A stretch of DNA of 47,406 nt, taken from NCBI GenBank assembly GCA_015233405.1, contig JADFXT010000017.1, positions 1 through 47,406 on the forward strand. The letters run 5' to 3'. The notes beneath the pieces are model-generated. The model saw only the letters and a program-made list of their open reading frames with translations, did not search any database and was not told the origin of the DNA. The stretch is from Candidatus Omnitrophota bacterium. GTDB lineage: Bacteria; Omnitrophota; Gorgyraeia; Zapsychrales; Zapsychraceae. The first letter of the stretch is position 1; every line of letters starts with the position of its first letter. Positions 7,864-16,656 of the stretch are shown here, one piece after another. Position numbers and translations under genes: made by a program.

Positions 7864-9183
7864 ATGCGAATATTGTTAGTTGAACCGCCGTTCCATTCTT
7901 TCATGCATTATGACAGATGGTATTATCCGTCGTCCTTAACGCAGTTGGCAGCCGTCTTGCATGCCGCTGGCCATGAGGTGTCTATCTATGATGCGGATAA
8001 ATATTTTTATAAGGACCTTTCAACTCGGGAAAGAAGCGTCTTTATCTTAAAGCAGCAGCAATATTACGACAATGTCGATAATTATGAACATTATGTGTGG
8101 AAGCATTTTTTAAAGACCTTGGCAGAGATCAACCCTGATGTTGTTGGCGTCTCGGTGTTTACCTGTAAGCTCAAATCCGCGGTGAATACGTTAAAATTGG
8201 TTCGAAAGTTCAACCCTGCCATTAAAACCTGTGTCGGCGGAGCTCACGTCACCGGCGTTCCGGAAACGTTCCTTTTAGATGAAGTCGACGGGATCTTCAC
8301 GGGATACGCGGACAAGACTTTTCCTGAATGGATAGCTCAGGGATGTCCCCAAGGTATTATTCGCGGCGTATTAAAAGATATTGATATCGCAAATCTTCCG
8401 TATCCCCGGAAACAATCGCTGTTGTTTAAAGAACATTATACGCTTAAAGACATGGGCTTTATTATGACGAGCCGCGGATGTATTGGCCGTTGTACGTTTT
8501 GTTCCAATTCATTTATGTGGTCAGGAAAGCCCATCTTCAGGAAAACGGAATCTATTCGGGCTGAATTAAGAGAACTTATCGATGAGTGGCAGGTTAAGGA
8601 TGTTTTAATTGCGGATTCTTCTTTTACTGATCTTCCTGCAGAAGCTATAAAGGTGGCAGCTATTTTTAAGGAGCTGGGGTTGACTTGGGCCGCCAATGCG
8701 AGCTGGATGACCATGAAAGAGGACTTGCTGTCGGAGTTTATTGATTGTGGCTGTCAAAAGATATTCGTGGGGCTTGAGAGCGGATCGGATAAACTTTTAC
8801 GCTACATGAAAAAAGGCAGTAATCGGGCATTGATCCGAGAAAAGGCGAAGATGATAAACGCTTTGGGGCTCAGATGGCAACTGCATGCCATTGTTGGGTT
8901 CCCGGAAGAAGATTTAGAAGATATGCAACAGACTCTGGATTTCGCCATGGAGATCAAACCGACATCTATTTCGTTGAACTCTTTTTCTCCTCTGCCGGGC
9001 ACCTTTATATACAATAACATTCCGGATATGACGCCGGACTTTGCGGCAAGCGTCAGTCAATTGAACCCAGAATATTCTTTTTCAAAACATATGGACATTG
9101 AAACATTCAAAAACATGTTTCTCAAAATGACGGAAACGTTTGATGGTTATAATAAGAATTCCGTCCATCATTTTAAGGAGTAA
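7864..9183 (+). CDS. B12-binding-domain radical SAM protein
   Basis: A 439-residue protein with an N-terminal cobalamin-binding-like domain (RILLVEPP start, GGAHVTG at 125-131) and a radical SAM barrel with Cys206, Cys210 and Cys213 in SRGCIGRCTFC. SAM-partner strands ADSSFTD and GLESGSDKLLRYMKKG follow. Such enzymes do C-methylation, ring rearrangement or other radical chemistry. In surface-glycan loci they are frequent but mostly uncharacterised. The gene sits directly before a TIGR04372 glycosyltransferase, an order partly mirrored at 12729-15674. The reaction cannot be predicted; methylation of an unactivated sugar carbon is one option. Confidence 0.9.
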   Translation: MRILLVEPPFHSFMHYDRWYYPSSLTQLAAVLHAAGHEVSIYDADKYFYKDLSTRERSVFILKQQQYYDNVDNYEHYVWKHFLKTLAEINPDVVGVSVFTCKLKSAVNTLKLVRKFNPAIKTCVGGAHVTGVPETFLLDEVDGIFTGYADKTFPEWIAQGCPQGIIRGVLKDIDIANLPYPRKQSLLFKEHYTLKDMGFIMTSRGCIGRCTFCSNSFMWSGKPIFRKTESIRAELRELIDEWQVKDVLIADSSFTDLPAEAIKVAAIFKELGLTWAANASWMTMKEDLLSEFIDCGCQKIFVGLESGSDKLLRYMKKGSNRALIREKAKMINALGLRWQLHAIVGFPEEDLEDMQQTLDFAMEIKPTSISLNSFSPLPGTFIYNNIPDMTPDFAASVSQLNPEYSFSKHMDIETFKNMFLKMTETFDGYNKNSVHHFKE

Positions 9184-9191
9184 GGAATTAT

Positions 9192-10475
9192 ATGAAGATG
9201 CTTCTGCAGGGAAGGCCGTTATCTAATTCGATCCCGAAGAGCGTTCTTCCTTTGGGGAGAAAGATCTTAGGGATAACGAGAAAATGTTTCTTGTTGGTCG
9301 TGGCAAGTCCGTTTATTTTGCTATTGCTTGTTTTTCGTCCATTTCTTTTGATCCGCTTGGGATTGTCCGATATGGGGCGTATTGGGGGTTTTTATTATGC
9401 GGTGTGGTATTTGGCTGAGCGATCTGCTGGCCTTCATAAGAAAAGATGTTTGGATCTCTTTTTTATTATGCGGAGTACCGGCGGCGTTAGTAATTGTTTT
9501 TGGCTAAAGCTCTGGGAAAGACGTTTGAATGTCTTTCCTTTCTGGAAGATAGGTTATGTTTTATATTCTGTCTGCAGGGAAATTCCATGGCTGCAAGCCC
9601 ATGTTATTAATATCCCTGATGCGGTTCCTTTTTATGGGAGAGAATATTTGGGATTAAAGACTCAGCAATGTATTTTGAATTATAAAGAGCCGTCGCTCGT
9701 TTTGACACCTGAGGAAGAATCCGCGGGTCGTGATGCCCTTAAACAGATGGGCATTCCCGAAGATAAGCCGTTTATCTGTTTTCATTCGAGGGATTCGAAG
9801 TATTTAGAAAAGACAATGCCGCAGCGAGACTGGGGATACCATGATTTTAGGGATTCTGATATTAAGAATTATATCCCCGCGGTTGAAGAAATGACTTGGC
9901 GAGGATATTACGGTGTACGAATGGGCGCTGTTGTCGCTGAGAAAGTTGAGACAGGCAACCCAGCAATAATTGATTATGCGACGAATGGGAAACGGACAGA
10001 CTTTTTAGACATCTATCTTGGCGCAAGATGCTATTTCTTTATTTGTTCTGATACGGGGATATCTGTCATTCCTGAGGTTTTCAGACGTCCGATAGTATTT
10101 GTCAATTGGGTGCCTTTATTGCGAAGCCCGGCATTTTACGTTCATAATGCAATTCTTATTCCCAAGACATTTTTCTCGCGAAAAGAAAATCGGCAGCTTA
10201 CATTTCAAGAAATTATTCATTCGGCCTTGGGAAGTGAAGGTCAAGGAGCAGCGTTTGCGTTGGCGGAAATAGATTTAATTGAAAATACTCCAGAAGAGAT
10301 CGCTGCCGTTACTCTTGAAATGGAAGAGCGCTTGAACGGCACATGGAAAACGACTGAGGAAGATGAAGACTTGCAACGACGTTTCTGGAAACTCTATGAG
10401 CCGTATCAATTGAATAATCCGAGTTTTAGGATCGGCGCTCAATATTTGCGCGAGCATAAAGATTTATTGGATTAA
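9192..10475 (+). CDS. TIGR04372-type glycosyltransferase
   Basis: A 427-residue protein whose second half carries the TIGR04372 signature: FICFHSRDSKYL (194-205), a DFRDSDIKNYIPAVEEM segment, YGVRMGA, DYATNGKRTDFLDIYLGARC and FFICSDTGIS. The family is described as a putative glycosyltransferase of GT-B type found in surface-polysaccharide loci. A hydrophobic stretch at about 33-55 with flanking basic residues suggests membrane attachment. An AAGGA ribosome site precedes ATG 9192. The sugar donor is unknown. A paralogue lies at 12729. Confidence 0.82.
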   Translation: MKMLLQGRPLSNSIPKSVLPLGRKILGITRKCFLLVVASPFILLLLVFRPFLLIRLGLSDMGRIGGFYYAVWYLAERSAGLHKKRCLDLFFIMRSTGGVSNCFWLKLWERRLNVFPFWKIGYVLYSVCREIPWLQAHVINIPDAVPFYGREYLGLKTQQCILNYKEPSLVLTPEEESAGRDALKQMGIPEDKPFICFHSRDSKYLEKTMPQRDWGYHDFRDSDIKNYIPAVEEMTWRGYYGVRMGAVVAEKVETGNPAIIDYATNGKRTDFLDIYLGARCYFFICSDTGISVIPEVFRRPIVFVNWVPLLRSPAFYVHNAILIPKTFFSRKENRQLTFQEIIHSALGSEGQGAAFALAEIDLIENTPEEIAAVTLEMEERLNGTWKTTEEDEDLQRRFWKLYEPYQLNNPSFRIGAQYLREHKDLLD

Positions 10476-10497
10476 AGGTGTTTTTCAAAAGGATATC

Positions 10498-11802
10498 GTG
10501 AAAAAGATAATTAAGAAAATTCTTAGAATGCTCCCTCCGAAAGCCTCTCAGTATATTCTGATAGAAATTGTGCCATGGGTAAAGAGGGTTTTGAAGGTTT
10601 ATTATCGAGCGCGGAAATCCGTTCTTTTAAAAAAGGCTGCCGTACAGCCAAATTCCGTTTCGGCGAACTTGCGTTTGGGACGTTTATGCTTTGAGCTCAG
10701 CCAATGGGAAGAATCGGCTCAATATTACGAAAGAGTTGTTTGTTTGGAACCAAAATTGTTTGAAGCGCATATAAGGCTGGAGCTGTTATATCGGTTGGTC
10801 GGGCAGAAAGATAAACATGAACGGGATAAATTTGGCAATATTTTGTTCAATGATAGGACTTATAAGCTGGATAAAGATTCTTTGGCCAAGGTTGTTTATT
10901 GCTGCCGGCGAATGGTTCAATTGTTTCCTGAGTCTATTGAGGCCCATGTGAAATTGGGGAACGCCTTGGTTATGGCTGAAGGCGTAAGCCAGGAGGCGGT
11001 TGGCAGCTTTCATGTGGCGACAAAAATTAAATTAAAACACGCTCGGGGGCAAGGTAAGTCCGGGTTGATCTTCGTTGCCTCATTACCTCGATCCGGCAGC
11101 GGGAATATGGAAAGATATTTAAGATCTGTTCTGGATATTAAGAACGATAACGCGCAGGCGATAGCAATTACGAATTGGGGATTTCCTAACTATGTTATTT
11201 CTCCGCCGGGATATGCCGTATCGAATGCGCCTATTCCTGATGGGATCAATGTGAATCATGTCAATGCCAGTAAAGCCAATTTGATGGTCCTTAATCTTGT
11301 CATCGACAGGATGATCGTTAACGTGCGGGACCCGCGGCAGGCTTTATTGTCTTGGGTGCATTTTATGAATTATTTTAGATATGTTAATGATGTTTGGGGT
11401 GTGTTGGAAGGAGGGGTTCTTCCGGAAAATTATTTTTTAATGTCATTGCAAGAACAAATTAGTTGGCAAATCGAGAATTTTTATTTGCCGGTAACGGTTA
11501 AATGGATCGAGGGTTGGCTTAATGCAGATGAAAACCCGGAATTCTACCCTAAAATACTTTTTACGAATCTCGAGAATGTTGTGACCAACCCTGAAGCGCA
11601 TTATAAAGCGATGTTTGATTTCTACAAACTTGATGGGTCCAAATTCAAATCTCCATCTCAGCCGGAGTTTAAAGAGAATTCACACATGCGCAAAGGTCGC
11701 ATAGACGAGTGGAGGGAGGTCTTTACTGCAGAACAGATAAAGATCTCTTCCGAGATGATACCTGAGCGTTTAATAAAGAAATTTGGTTGGCCAAGGAGCT
11801 GA
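10498..11802 (+). CDS. TPR-containing sulfotransferase-like protein
   Basis: A 434-residue protein starting at GTG, with AAAAGGA just upstream. Residues about 50-170 form TPR-like helices. From 190 the PAPS-dependent sulfotransferase fold begins: the 5'-phosphosulfate loop LPRSGSGN is at 196-203 and the 3'-phosphate site NVRDPRQALLSW at 275-286. It would move sulfate from PAPS to a sugar or lipid-linked glycan. The link to the CysNC-like gene at the window start supports a sulfated product, though that gene's own APS kinase domain seems dead. TPR repeats may bind a partner enzyme. Acceptor unknown. Confidence 0.85.
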   Translation: MKKIIKKILRMLPPKASQYILIEIVPWVKRVLKVYYRARKSVLLKKAAVQPNSVSANLRLGRLCFELSQWEESAQYYERVVCLEPKLFEAHIRLELLYRLVGQKDKHERDKFGNILFNDRTYKLDKDSLAKVVYCCRRMVQLFPESIEAHVKLGNALVMAEGVSQEAVGSFHVATKIKLKHARGQGKSGLIFVASLPRSGSGNMERYLRSVLDIKNDNAQAIAITNWGFPNYVISPPGYAVSNAPIPDGINVNHVNASKANLMVLNLVIDRMIVNVRDPRQALLSWVHFMNYFRYVNDVWGVLEGGVLPENYFLMSLQEQISWQIENFYLPVTVKWIEGWLNADENPEFYPKILFTNLENVVTNPEAHYKAMFDFYKLDGSKFKSPSQPEFKENSHMRKGRIDEWREVFTAEQIKISSEMIPERLIKKFGWPRS

Positions 11803-11808
11803 CAGGTT

Positions 11809-12702
11809 ATGTTGCCTAAAACAGCGATTATTGGTGCTACTGGTTTGATCGGTGGCGAGTTTTTAGCCCAACACAGGAAAATTCACCCCGATTGTGTTGG
11901 AACGAGTAGAGACCGAACTGCAGTGGGAATGTCTTTTTTTGATCTTTTCTACCCTGATATCTCACCTTTAAGGCTCGTTGAAACGGGGCATAGGAGTGCT
12001 ATCATTGCAGCGGGAATTTCAAGGTTGCAAATTTGTCATAAAGATCCTGATTTATCGAAAAGGATTGTTGCTGGTACGGTTGAACTTATTCGTCAGTTTG
12101 TAAAAGCAGGGATTAAACCGATTTATATCTCGAGCGATGCTGTTTTTGACGGAAAGAAAGGCAATTATGATGATGAGTCTCCAACATGTCCCATCAATGT
12201 TTATGGGCAGGAAAAAGCTGAGATCGAACAGGCGATGAAAGACATTGCTAAGGAGAACTATTTAATCGCCCGTTTAAGCAAAGTGTTCACTTTAGAGAAG
12301 AGTGAGAGGAACATTTTTGATGAGATGGCATCACTCCTCATGTCCGGGCGTGTTGTTCGTGCTGCTTATGACCAGGTTTTTTCTTGTGCTCTTCTTTCAG
12401 ATGCCGTTGGAGCCGTAAATCTTCTATTGGAAAAGAGCTTATCTGGTGTTTTTAACATTAGTTCCCCTGGAGCCTGGTCGCGGTATGACCTGGCAATAAA
12501 GATGGCCGATCTTTTAGGCATAGACAGAAGCAAGGTGGAGAAGATGTCTTTAGAGGATCTTAAAGAACCGTTTAAACGTCCTAAAAATACGAGCATGAAG
12601 ATCACGAGATTGACACAGGAAACCAATTATCAGTTTACGCCCATTGTTCAATGTATGAAGGATGTCGCGGTGAACTGGAAAACTGCCGCAAATAAGACGT
12701 AG
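11809..12702 (+). CDS. RmlD-like NAD(P)-dependent sugar reductase (SDR)
   Basis: A 297-residue extended short-chain dehydrogenase of the RmlD substrate-binding family. The nucleotide loop GATGLIGG is at 9-16, SSDAVFDGKKG at about 108-118 and the catalytic YGQEK near 131-135. Known relatives reduce dTDP-4-keto sugars or act as epimerase/reductases on UDP-amino sugars. It lies between the sulfotransferase and a glycosyltransferase. The nearest ribosome-like site, AAGGAG, is ten bases before the ATG. A second RmlD-like domain occurs at 19535, fused to a transaminase. Substrate not assignable. Confidence 0.85.
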   Translation: MLPKTAIIGATGLIGGEFLAQHRKIHPDCVGTSRDRTAVGMSFFDLFYPDISPLRLVETGHRSAIIAAGISRLQICHKDPDLSKRIVAGTVELIRQFVKAGIKPIYISSDAVFDGKKGNYDDESPTCPINVYGQEKAEIEQAMKDIAKENYLIARLSKVFTLEKSERNIFDEMASLLMSGRVVRAAYDQVFSCALLSDAVGAVNLLLEKSLSGVFNISSPGAWSRYDLAIKMADLLGIDRSKVEKMSLEDLKEPFKRPKNTSMKITRLTQETNYQFTPIVQCMKDVAVNWKTAANKT

Positions 12703-12728
12703 GATTCCCTTAGGAGGATGTTCTGACA

Positions 12729-14303
12729 ATGTTTAAAGCTATGGTGTTGACATTTGGCCGTCATATAGATGAACTTTGCGAAGGAGGAATCCGGGTTTTC
12801 ATCCGGAAGATCAAGAATTTTTGTGGCAAATTAGCCTTGAATATCTTTGCTCCATTGGCGGTTTGTTTAAATATCAATTGGCTTAAAGCCCATCTTGTCG
12901 TTGGGAATAAGCTAATGAGAAAATATGAAATAATTTGTTCTCAACCCGTTCCTGATTTTGCGTTAATGAAGAATGTCAGGGATAATATGGTCGCATATTA
13001 TAAGAAATGCGTCGAGCATACCCCGAAATTGTCAGAATTCCAGGACTGGGTACAGGCTAACATTATGTTAGACTATTTGTTTTGGACTTACGGGGAGATT
13101 AAAGAATGCATTAAGATCCATGAGAGAATTACTGAAGTTCAGGCTGCTTTGGCGAAGGCTAGGCAATTAGATGAATTAAACATCATGTTTATTCCAAGGA
13201 CTTATGCGTATGGTTCCATTGGCGTCTATGAGAATCTTTGCGTCTATATTAAGGCCGAATTGATGAGCGGCCGTGTTCCTAAAAAGATGATCCTTTTGGT
13301 TGATCCTAAGACGGTTGTTAATAACTTGTGTTATTTGAATTATTGGCGTCGTTATGTCACGATTGTTTCTGACCCGTTATTAATAGAATATCTTTCTCCA
13401 TTAGAAAAGGGGTTGACCATTCCTACTTTTTTGTTTATGCCATATCATGATAAAAATTATGTGAGTCATCCTTCCTTAGGGCTTATACGAGAGGATTGGG
13501 AAAAAGAAAATCGTCCACCTCTTTTGGCTCTTTCCCATGAAGATTTTGATCGGGGCTGGGAGTGCTTAACAGCGCTCGGTTTGCCACAAGGGGCCTGGTT
13601 CGTCTGCCTCCACGTCAGAGAATCTGGATGGCATGATAATGGCGTTCGCACGGAGGATTTTCGTAATGCGGACATCGAAACATATTTCCCCTCAATAAAG
13701 GCTATTACGGATGCCGGCGGTTGGGTTATTCGCATGGGAGATAAGGAGATGCAGCCCTTGCCTAAGATGGTAAATGTGGTTGACTATTCGCATAGCGACA
13801 AGAAAAGTGACTGGATGGACGTTTTCTTATGCGCGGAGTGCCGATTTTTTATCGGGACATCTTCCGGATTGGCTGTTTTTGCGATGAGTTTCGGTGTCCC
13901 TGTCGTAGTGACAAATGTATTGCCTCCGGAAGGCATCTATACTTTTACCCGTAGGGATTTGTTTCTCCCCAGGCTTTGCTGGTTCAAGGATAAGGATCGT
14001 TATGCGACTTTTCAAGAATTTTTTTCTCCGCCGGTCGGCACAGCTAGTGGGCAGATATTTTATGACGCATTGAACCTGAATATCATAAAAAATACTTCGG
14101 AAGAGATCAAAGATTTGGTTGTAGAAATGCTTGGGACCCTCGCTGGGAGTTTAAGGAGCAATGAAGAGGATGAACGGCTGCAGAAACGATTTAAAGCGAT
14201 AACGGCTCAGTGCGGAAAAGCTTATGGTGATGAAAATATTGTTGTGAATGCCCGGATCGGCAGAGACTTTCTTCGCCGGCATGCGGCGCTTTTATCGGAA
14301 TAA
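12729..14303 (+). CDS. TIGR04372-type glycosyltransferase, second copy
   Basis: A 524-residue protein; its C-terminal half has the TIGR04372 pattern: FVCLHVRESGW near 291-301, DFRNADIETYFPSI, GGWVIRMGDKEM, DYSHSDKKSDWMDVFLCAECRF, FIGTSSGL and GVPVVVTNVLPP. It is more canonical than the copy at 9192 (HVR kept rather than HSR). The N-terminal 150 residues are basic and helical and may contact the membrane or other subunits. AGGAGG lies ten bases before the ATG. It probably adds one sugar of the repeat unit; donor and linkage are unknown. Confidence 0.85.
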   Translation: MFKAMVLTFGRHIDELCEGGIRVFIRKIKNFCGKLALNIFAPLAVCLNINWLKAHLVVGNKLMRKYEIICSQPVPDFALMKNVRDNMVAYYKKCVEHTPKLSEFQDWVQANIMLDYLFWTYGEIKECIKIHERITEVQAALAKARQLDELNIMFIPRTYAYGSIGVYENLCVYIKAELMSGRVPKKMILLVDPKTVVNNLCYLNYWRRYVTIVSDPLLIEYLSPLEKGLTIPTFLFMPYHDKNYVSHPSLGLIREDWEKENRPPLLALSHEDFDRGWECLTALGLPQGAWFVCLHVRESGWHDNGVRTEDFRNADIETYFPSIKAITDAGGWVIRMGDKEMQPLPKMVNVVDYSHSDKKSDWMDVFLCAECRFFIGTSSGLAVFAMSFGVPVVVTNVLPPEGIYTFTRRDLFLPRLCWFKDKDRYATFQEFFSPPVGTASGQIFYDALNLNIIKNTSEEIKDLVVEMLGTLAGSLRSNEEDERLQKRFKAITAQCGKAYGDENIVVNARIGRDFLRRHAALLSE

Positions 14304-14327
14304 ACCAGAGAATGAGGTTAGGCTCAG

Positions 14328-15674
14328 ATGCAGAATTGGATGATTAAAATGAAAAAAGTTATATTGATCCATCCGCCAACAAGGTATCTATTGATCCCTA
14401 AGTGGACAATTCCGTTGACGTTGCTTTATTTGCGATCTTACCTGATTTCTAAAGGTTATGAGGTGAGTATTCTCGATCTGGCTGATGCGGGGGAGGATTA
14501 TTTGTCCAAGATACCATTGGATGCCGATGCTTATGGAGTTACGCTTTATACGCCTCAAGAACAATTGGCTAAAGACATTTCATTTTATTTAAAAGAGAAG
14601 ACGAAAGCGGTTGTGGTTGCCGGAGGCCATCATGTGACGTTCCTGGATGTGCCTTTTATGAAAGAAAGCCGTTTTGATGCGGTCGTGAGGGGCGAGGGAG
14701 AAATCCCTTTTGAAAAAATTTTGGAGGGGAAGGAGTTTAAGGATGTTTTGAGCGTTACTTACCGCAATGGCAACGATATTGTACGTAATGAAATGAGGCC
14801 TTTTGTAGAAAATATAGATATTTATCCGTTCCCACGTTTGGATGGCGTCAATGTAAAGGAATATCCGGGAACATATATTCAGAAACCTCATTCGGATTAT
14901 CGCGTTGCGGCCATATTGTCCCGTGGTTGCGTCGGAAAATGCGCTTTTTGTTCATCGGTTAATTTCTGGAAAAGAAAACTAAGATTTCATAGCTTTGAGT
15001 GGATCAAAAGCAATATTGAATATTTAGCGGATTATGGGGTAAGAGATTTGGAAATCTTGGATGACAATTTTATAATTCATAAGAATTTTACTGAACTGTG
15101 CCTTCTTTTTAAGGAACATAAGATGCAATATTCCTGCATGGGGATCTCGCGGCATATGAGCCCTGAAAAAAGTAAATTGTTGAAAGATACCGGCTGCTCC
15201 TATATCGCTTTGGGAATAGAATCAGGTTCAGATAGGCTTTTGAACGCTGTAGATAAATCTTCCCGAATACAGGATCATGTTAAAGCCATTAAGATTTTAA
15301 AAGAAAACGGTTTGGTCGTTAAAGGGTTATTTATGGTCGGTTTACCTGGAACGACACAGGAAGATATAGATCTAACTGTGAAATTCATCAAGGAAAATCC
15401 TCTGGATGTCTATGGCTTGACGACCTTTGTTCCTTTTCCAGGAACTCCCATACGGGAAAACTCCAAAGAATTTGGTTATGAGATCGATGAGACCATTCCA
15501 TTTTCAGATTATTTGATGATGAGCAAAACCATGGATACCAAGATGGTTGTTAAGAACTCTGACGTAGTAAAGCGGCATCGGGATCAGGTGTTGGATGTAA
15601 TGGGTGAAAAGTGTACGCTGTTTAATTCTATTAAAAAAGGGATGGAGTATCAAAATAAGAAAAGGAATGCGTGA
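14328..15674 (+). CDS. B12-binding-domain radical SAM protein, second copy
   Basis: A 448-residue protein with a cobalamin-binding-like domain (KKVILIHPPTRY start, GGHHVTF at 99-105, RGEGEIPFEKI) and a radical SAM core with Cys201, Cys205 and Cys208 in SRGCVGKCAFC. GIESGSDRLLNAV and GLFMVGLPGTTQEDI are typical of this class. Three candidate starts exist (14328, 14340, 14349); the last gives the usual MKKVILIHPP opening and I cannot separate them by ribosome site. It is well diverged from the copy at 7864. The radical chemistry is unknown. Confidence 0.88.
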   Translation: MQNWMIKMKKVILIHPPTRYLLIPKWTIPLTLLYLRSYLISKGYEVSILDLADAGEDYLSKIPLDADAYGVTLYTPQEQLAKDISFYLKEKTKAVVVAGGHHVTFLDVPFMKESRFDAVVRGEGEIPFEKILEGKEFKDVLSVTYRNGNDIVRNEMRPFVENIDIYPFPRLDGVNVKEYPGTYIQKPHSDYRVAAILSRGCVGKCAFCSSVNFWKRKLRFHSFEWIKSNIEYLADYGVRDLEILDDNFIIHKNFTELCLLFKEHKMQYSCMGISRHMSPEKSKLLKDTGCSYIALGIESGSDRLLNAVDKSSRIQDHVKAIKILKENGLVVKGLFMVGLPGTTQEDIDLTVKFIKENPLDVYGLTTFVPFPGTPIRENSKEFGYEIDETIPFSDYLMMSKTMDTKMVVKNSDVVKRHRDQVLDVMGEKCTLFNSIKKGMEYQNKKRNA

Positions 15675-15700
15675 AGAGTATCAAAATGAGCTGAGGCCTT

Positions 15701-16621
15701 ATGGACAAAAACATACAATATATTGAGAAAAGGTTGGGAGCTTCCTTGGATGAGCTAAAGGAATTCCCTCGATATTTTCTTATTGAAACGATCAAAGGGT
15801 GTAATGCAAGATGTGTGATGTGTCCGCTTGGCGAGTCAAAGAGAAAAAATGGGGTTATGGATGATTGTTTATTTGAGAAAATCGTTAATGAGATAAATGA
15901 GCATAAAGAGGCCGTGCGGCAGATCGGATTGTATTTGATGGGCGAACCGTTATTAGATAAGGGGATCTTTAAGAAAATAAAAATGTTTAGACGTTTGGAC
16001 GTTAAGGATATTATTCTTGCATCCAATGGGTCCTTGTTAAATGAAAAAAATAATGAAGAATTATTGGCCTCGGGATTAAACCGGATCTATATATCGATCG
16101 ATGGTTTTTCAAAAGGAAGTTATGAGAGCATCCGCAAGGGGTTATCTTATGACATCTTGGTCGAGAATGTGAAATCTTTGTTAAAACAGAGGGATGAGAA
16201 CAAATCGTCTTTAAGGATAAGGCTCCAATATATCCTTCAGAAAGAAAATGCCGCAGAAGTAAAGCAATGGATATCTTTTTGGCAGCAATATATCAAAGAG
16301 CAAGATGAGCTTAAGGTGATCAAGGTGACCAATTGGGGAGAGCACGTCGATATTCACGACTTTGATATTGAGCGTCGAGGGGAGCCGTGTGTTTCTCCTT
16401 TTGGTACGATGATCATCCTTTATGATGGAACGGTGCCGTTGTGTTGCGCTGATGTGGATGGCCAGATCGCCTTGGGGAGCGTCAAGGATTCTTCTATAAA
16501 GGGAATATGGCAGGGAAAGAAAGTTCAGAAGGTCCGAGAGGATTTTCTTAAAGATTCGGTGGACATCTCTTTTTGTAAGAAATGCAATGTATGGAGAGAT
16601 GATAAATATTGTGAGTTATAG
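15701..16621 (+). CDS. Radical SAM/SPASM protein
   Basis: A 306-residue radical SAM enzyme. The SAM cluster cysteines are Cys34, Cys38 and Cys41 (KGCNARCVMC). The C-terminal SPASM-like region has CVSPFG, PLCCADVDG and a closing FCKKCNVW with Cys292, Cys295 and Cys304, fit for an auxiliary iron-sulfur cluster. There is no B12 domain. SPASM enzymes modify peptides, but related members also act on carbohydrates (for example, dehydrogenation of 2-deoxy-scyllo-inosamine by BtrN-like enzymes). Here a sugar substrate is more likely from context. It is the third radical SAM gene in a 9 kb stretch. Confidence 0.87.
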   Translation: MDKNIQYIEKRLGASLDELKEFPRYFLIETIKGCNARCVMCPLGESKRKNGVMDDCLFEKIVNEINEHKEAVRQIGLYLMGEPLLDKGIFKKIKMFRRLDVKDIILASNGSLLNEKNNEELLASGLNRIYISIDGFSKGSYESIRKGLSYDILVENVKSLLKQRDENKSSLRIRLQYILQKENAAEVKQWISFWQQYIKEQDELKVIKVTNWGEHVDIHDFDIERRGEPCVSPFGTMIILYDGTVPLCCADVDGQIALGSVKDSSIKGIWQGKKVQKVREDFLKDSVDISFCKKCNVWRDDKYCEL

Positions 16622-16656
16622 AATAATTATTTTGGAAATAGAACGGGATTAAAATC

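Noticed and set aside
11809-12702. Naming the gene rmlD
   Set aside because: No RmlA, RmlB or RmlC was found, so dTDP-rhamnose synthesis is unsupported; only the fold is kept.
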